This document shows, one piece after another, positions 59,501 to 64,000 of a stretch of DNA of 64,000 nucleotides. The notes below the pieces were generated by a model. That model saw nothing but the letters and a program-made list of their open reading frames with translations, searched no databases and had not been told where the DNA came from. Where the stretch lies: the NCBI GenBank assembly GCA_003117195.1, contig BDSI01000148.1, positions 124,001 through 188,000 of the forward strand, read 5' to 3'. Numbering within the stretch: position 1 is the stretch's first letter; each line of letters starts with the position of its first letter. The DNA is from Eudorina sp. 2006-703-Eu-15. Taxonomy: Eukaryota > Chlorophyta > Chlorophyceae > Chlamydomonadales > Volvocaceae. Position numbers and translations under genes: made by a program.

Positions 59501-62500
59501 CTTCAACTCAAAGGTGCTTCGGGCGCTCATCACTTACAAGTGGCACTACTTCACCAAGTATTTCATCATGATGCAGGTGCGCTAGCTGCGCTGCGCTGCT
59601 GCTCCAGCCATCTGCGCGGGTCGGTGAAACGAAAAGCATCCGTGCCATTATTGTTCCTAAGGTTTGCGGCTGCGCTGCCCGGATGGGCCGCTGGGCGGGC
59701 ATGCCGTCTTAGCAAGCTGGGTTGTCTTGGCGGGGGCGCAGAGCACCCCAGCCAGCAGGCCAGCGGTGGCATACGCCACAAGCGTATATAAATATATGAT
59801 TGGAGTGATATATACGGACTGCACGCACCTATATATGCATGCTATATATCGGGATTGGGGTCATACTGACTGCACCTACGTGCGCACCGCGGAGCCGATG
59901 TTATTGCGTGTCCATTCGTGTGTCGTCAGTTAATTTGTAACTGGTACTCTGAGTTTGCTTGTGATGTATGTAGATGCAAGTAAGGTGCAGTAAGGCGCCC
60001 CGCCCTTGTCGTGAGAGTCAGCGGTATGGACTGTCCGCCGGCCGGCTCTTCGTTCACACGATCAGCTCCCACCAGCAGTCGGCTGTTCCCGCTTTTCCCC
60101 ATAGTATAGAAATGGTAGGTTCGTTGCCAACTTTCGTACCGCTGTATGTCGTATGTACGACAAAACACCCCGCCGTACTGTTGCCTTGTACACAGCTGGT
60201 CCTCCACCTCATCTACATGTCTGTGTTTCTGGTCTACGGCTTCAGCGTCAAGGACATTGAGCCCATTGACGGCCGGCCGGGATCCGGCGGCGGCGGCGGC
60301 CCTGCTGCCGCCGGAGCCGAAGCACGCAGCAGGATACTGAAGGACACGAGCGGCAGCAACAGCACCAGCAGCGGAGGCGATACAGGTGGCAATAGTGGCG
60401 GTGATGGCGTAGGCCAAGGAGGCCGCGGCGGCATCATGTTCGGCGCACAGGGCCCCCCCAGCTGCCAGCTACCCGCCCCGACAACCCTGGAGCTGGGCTA
60501 CCTGATCGCCCTGGGGGCCATCACAATCGACTTGGCGCTGCAGGAGATGCGCCAGGTGGGTGGGTGGGCAGGGCGATTCGAGGGCTAAATTGAAAAAAAA
60601 ATCAACCCGAAAAAATCGAGGGCGTTGTGCAGGAGCGTGCTTGATATATTTGCAGCATGTGTAGGTATTTACGTACGTAGCTGGGCAAGGGAGGACGGAG
60701 CGAGGTAGACAGAGGAGGTGCGTGTTAGTTCATTATCCCGTCGGTCGGTCGGTCGCCTGTTGTGGGCCAAGCAATCCACGCACGCTCGCCAGTCCTTTCA
60801 AATTGTAGCTAACTAGGTGCGCGCGGTTCGCCATATTGATCCAGGCTATGCGCATGGATGACTTCGGATACGTCATTCTTAATGCACAATGTCGTGCGTC
60901 TGTGCTCTCTCGGCGGCGCGCGCGGGGATAGCGGGGAAGGACGCATTATCTGCACAGCTATTGCGGCTGCCCTCGCTGCCCCGCCATACGTTCGCTTGCG
61001 TGCGGTTTGAAACGCGTCCCGTTATAGCACTCGAACGCTTGATTAGGCGGCCGTGCGTGGTTTCGCTGGCACGCAATTCGCGACCGTACGTAGTCCCACT
61101 ATCACCGTACGTAGTCCCACTACTACCGTACGTAGTCCCACTATTACTCATTACAGTTTAACGGTATGTACAGCGAAGGCTTTCAAGTACAGCAGCGCTC
61201 GTAGCAGTAGCAGGTGCAGCATCGATACGCGGCGTGTGCCTTGATTATTGTACGACCCCAGCAGCCATCCAATCCTTAGCTTAATAAGGCCCAGCTAGCT
61301 AGGTAGGCCCCGCCCCCACAACCCGCCATCGATCGCCGCTTCCTGTCTGGAGTGATCCGGGATGGGTTCTCACGGAAGACGTCATCAGCTTGGTTAATTT
61401 ATTCTAGCTACCGTAGCGCTGGCCTAGCGTCTCGTTCAGCAAGCGGGCATAGCAGGCGGCGGGTCACACGCACGGGGCGCCCTTAGGCCTACCCACCTTA
61501 CTTCCTATATATCTCAGGCGCCGGGCTTACAGCAGCGACACCAAGCCAGACCCACCTACCTTTCTCGGCTCTCCGCCCCGCACAGTCGCGCCATGCATGC
61601 ATCTACGCCATCCTGCCTGCCCACCGCCGCCGCTCGCTCTCTAGCCATCCTGCCTGCCCACCGCCGCTCGCTCTCTAGCCATCCTGCCTGCCCACCGCCG
61701 CTCGCTCTCTAGCCATCCTGCCTGCCCACCGCCGCTCGCTCTCTAGCCATCCTGCCTGCCCACCGCCGCTCGCTCTCTAGCCATCCTGCCTGCGCCGCCG
61801 GTGACAGCAGAGTAGTGTGTACATGTGTATATTCATGTGCGTGTTCGTTCTTGCAATTACCTGCTATGTGATGTCTGTCTATATCTCTCTCTGTCTGCAG
61901 ATTGTGCACTTCGGTCGGCGCTATTTCTATCACGCTTGGGACGTCCTGGACATCCTGTCGGTGGTGCTCATGACCGTCATCATCGTGTCGCACTTCATGT
62001 GCTCGCTGGGGCCACTGGAGGTGGGGCGGGTCGGCGGGGTCCGCCGGACGCGACTTTCTACTCGTTGCACGCGCGCGAGCGTGACGGATTATTATAATAA
62101 GTAGTAGTGTCGGAGGTAGAACGAACGGCTTGCTCCTCATTTCATGCTTGATTATTACGAATATGTACCGCATTGCCGGATTAGCCGGACACATTATTGC
62201 TGGCTTACCTGGCTGTATCCGTACTACTGCCGGATCGACCTCAGCCCTGCAGGGCCCTGCGCCGCTAGATAGCGCCGCAAGCTCGCTCCCGGTTTATTAT
62301 TGTATGCTATGTATGCCTGCTTGATTGGGCTGCATCCATCTTGGAAGGTTCTACCTTGTGACTAAATATATATTCTTTATACACTGGCTGAGGTTAATCA
62401 TCGCCTAGGTTGCGGTTCAATGCGCGCCCTAGCCGCTGCTGATATCACAAGCGTCTCATTCCTTTGTTCGCATGCATGGTTCGTTTGGACGGACATAACT

Positions 62501-64000
62501 AAGTTACGTCCAAGCAACAAATAAACCCCTGCTGCAGGTCAGCCCGGACGAGCTGCGGCTTATGATCGCTGGCCAGACCCTGTTGCTGTTCACGCGGTTG
62601 CTGTACTACGCGATGGCGTTCGACAGGCTGGGGGAGTTCGTGAGGTGGGCCATCGCACATAGCATACCCCGAGCGAGATATCGATGGGCATCGATGCATG
62701 AGGACAGATGGGAGGAGACAATGATGGAAATGGGAAACTAACGAGGGCGCGGAACTCAGGACAACCGTGACCTGTCCCTGCAACGAACGGGCTTGAACAG
62801 GAGGATTCGTTCGCCCACATAAATAAACTGAAGTGACAGCGGCACGTATACATACGGCCCGCCGGGGACCGGCAGGGCAGATAGAAGTACGTAAGACCCT
62901 GCTCGTTGTGTAGATGTGTAACCAGCCCCATGCAGGAGACGGTTGCGCTTGCGTACCTTCTGACCTGTCGCACGCATTACACACACCCGGCCCGCGCCAC
63001 CCGTTGCTTGCTTGACCTGTCGCACGCAGCAGTATGGTCGTGCTTGACCAGTCGTGCTTGACCTGTCGCACGCAGTATGGTGCTGTCGACGTTCCAGGCT
63101 CTTGCCATGTTCGCAGCGTTCCTGGTGGTGGTGGTGTTCGGCTTCGCCGTGTCCATCATTCTGGCTCAGGTACGTAGGTGCCTCGCTGATCGATACGTAG
63201 TAGTGCGGGGCTGGACGGACGTGCGTGAGGCGACTGCATCCATATGGCGGTCAATCGACGTGTTGATTGGGTAGGGTTACGACTTTACGCACGCCGTGCA
63301 TGGTGCGTGCACGGGGGTTCCTGCTGCTCTATCAATCCGAAGCACATCCAACTACGCTATACATCGAGCGAACAATCCAGTGACAAACCGCTACTGCACC
63401 TTCCAGAGGATAGAAGGTTGCTTGGCGCATATATATATAGGGTTTATTATACATAGGGTTTATTATATATAGGGATTATATATAGGGTTTATTACGACGG
63501 TACATATATAGTCGCGTGCGGCCTCGCCCTACATACCTGCCGGACGGACCTGCCCACGGACCCGGCCCACAGGGAAATCAAGCCGACCTCGGCAACGAGT
63601 GGAAGGTCGTGATAATGAAGCTGTACACCATGATATACGGAGATTTCGATCTGAATTTCCTGGACGATCCCTGGTCCTCTACGGGTGCGAACTCGAATAG
63701 TGTGCAGGGCCGGGAAGCTAGGGATGGGTGGGTGGGAAGGGCACGGAACGGGAGATGTGAGGAGGCACTTGGGCGGATAGGTATGCAAGTATCTCTTACA
63801 GCCGACGCGAACGAAATACTGCCTCCGCTTATTACACCATCTTGCACCGGTCGATCGGCGGTGGGCCGCCTCCGCAAATGTGTTTTTTGGAGTCCCCTCA
63901 CAATGCATGCCGGCCGTCACAGGGCCCCCACATGTACGGCCCGCCACATCCCGACCGACACAGCCCAGCCCAGCAGCAGTTCCGTTATTGGATGGGTTGC
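56595..64000 (+). CDS. Second TRP-like channel gene, 3' end beyond window
   Basis: Exons in phase: 56595-56905, 57812-58445, 59415-59576, 60196-60555, 61901-62020, 62538-62644, 63076-63169, and from 63573 onward (probable donor near 63687). Visible parts: a helical alanine-rich exon (LLTQLAGQFPHQTVSLLAKM), a long exon with hydrophobic helices (LALWILAASLLGALAVLT), LRALITYKWHYFTKYFI before S1, then S1 (LVLHLIYMSVFLVYGF), S2 (LGYLIALGAITIDLALQ), S3 (DILSVVLMTVIIVSHFMCSL), S4 (QTLLLFTRLLYYAMAFDRL), S5 (FLVVVVFGFAVSIILAQ) and pore (KLYTMIYGDFDLNF). S6 lies past the edge. It is related to the left-hand channel (shared ...TYKW... exon and helix order). The 5' start is unresolved: the acceptor at 56594 (ACATAG) needs an upstream exon; 56434 (MLTNMVLCPTDH) is a weak candidate. 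Confidence 0.8.
58997..59024 (+). repeat. Short relative of the GGACCCC dispersed repeat
   Basis: GTTACAGCGGACCCCATCGG inside an intron of the right-hand channel gene resembles the family ends at 2045 and 36779. Confidence 0.35.
61083..61145 (+). repeat. Three tandem 21-base repeats in an intron
   Basis: Three copies of ACCGTACGTAGTCCCACTA plus two bases, within the intron before the S3 exon of the right-hand channel gene. Confidence 0.85.
61609..61793 (+). repeat. 34-base minisatellite in an intron, about 5.4 copies
   Basis: Unit CATCCTGCCTGCCCACCGCC followed by GCTCGCTCTCTAGC. The first copy is 37 bases because of one extra CGC; later copies are perfect. It lies 108 bases before the S3 exon at 61901. 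Confidence 0.92.

Overview
The window is nuclear DNA of a volvocine green alga (Volvox/Gonium/Chlamydomonas group). Evidence: GC-rich coding exons split by many GT-AG introns with conserved phase, a pherophorin extracellular-matrix gene, TGTAA polyadenylation signals, abundant minisatellites and microsatellites, and alanine- and proline-rich linkers. Genus and species cannot be fixed from the sequence. All multi-exon models below were assembled by hand from splice signals and reading phase.

Layout. (1) About 0.3-12.3 kb, minus strand: a large gene fusing an N-terminal WD40 region, an ankyrin-like region and a C-terminal TRP-type six-helix cation channel. (2) 13.6-16.6 kb, minus strand: a PP-loop protein resembling the bacterial MurL epimerase family. 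(3) 17.1-22.8 kb, plus strand: a D-Ala-D-Ala-ligase-like ATP-grasp protein fused to a SET domain. Genes 2 and 3 are head to head across a 503-base AT-rich gap; both recall peptidoglycan-precursor or peptide-bond chemistry, and this pair is the most interesting protein-coding finding. (4) 25.0-28.8 kb, plus strand: a complete 533-residue pherophorin in eight exons. (5) 29-31 kb: intergenic DNA ending in a 49-base minisatellite.

(6) About 31.6-56.4 kb: a mobile-element block. An inverted tyrosine-recombinase fragment is followed by three direct units (A, B, C; period 8.42 and 8.95 kb). The units carry a spliced tyrosine-recombinase gene and a second multi-exon gene of unknown function. Units A and B each contain a nested 2.66-kb element with about 0.3-kb terminal inverted repeats and a 9-base target-site duplication (Mutator-like by structure). 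Unit C keeps the unoccupied site. Diagnostic SNPs show that unit B is a mosaic: its 5' part is C-like and its 3' part A-like. The second gene runs past the end of unit C, so the tandem unit looks like an internal duplication of one larger element rather than three whole insertions.

(7) 56.6 kb to the right edge, plus strand: the first eight recognised exons of a second TRP-like channel gene related to gene 1. It is cut by the window end, and its 5' start lies uncertainly beside the mobile-element block.

Functional reading: the two channel genes probably serve cation signalling at membranes, possibly ciliary, and the pherophorin is extracellular matrix. The MurL-like/ATP-grasp-SET pair may be a co-regulated small-molecule or peptide-modifying module; this is inference.
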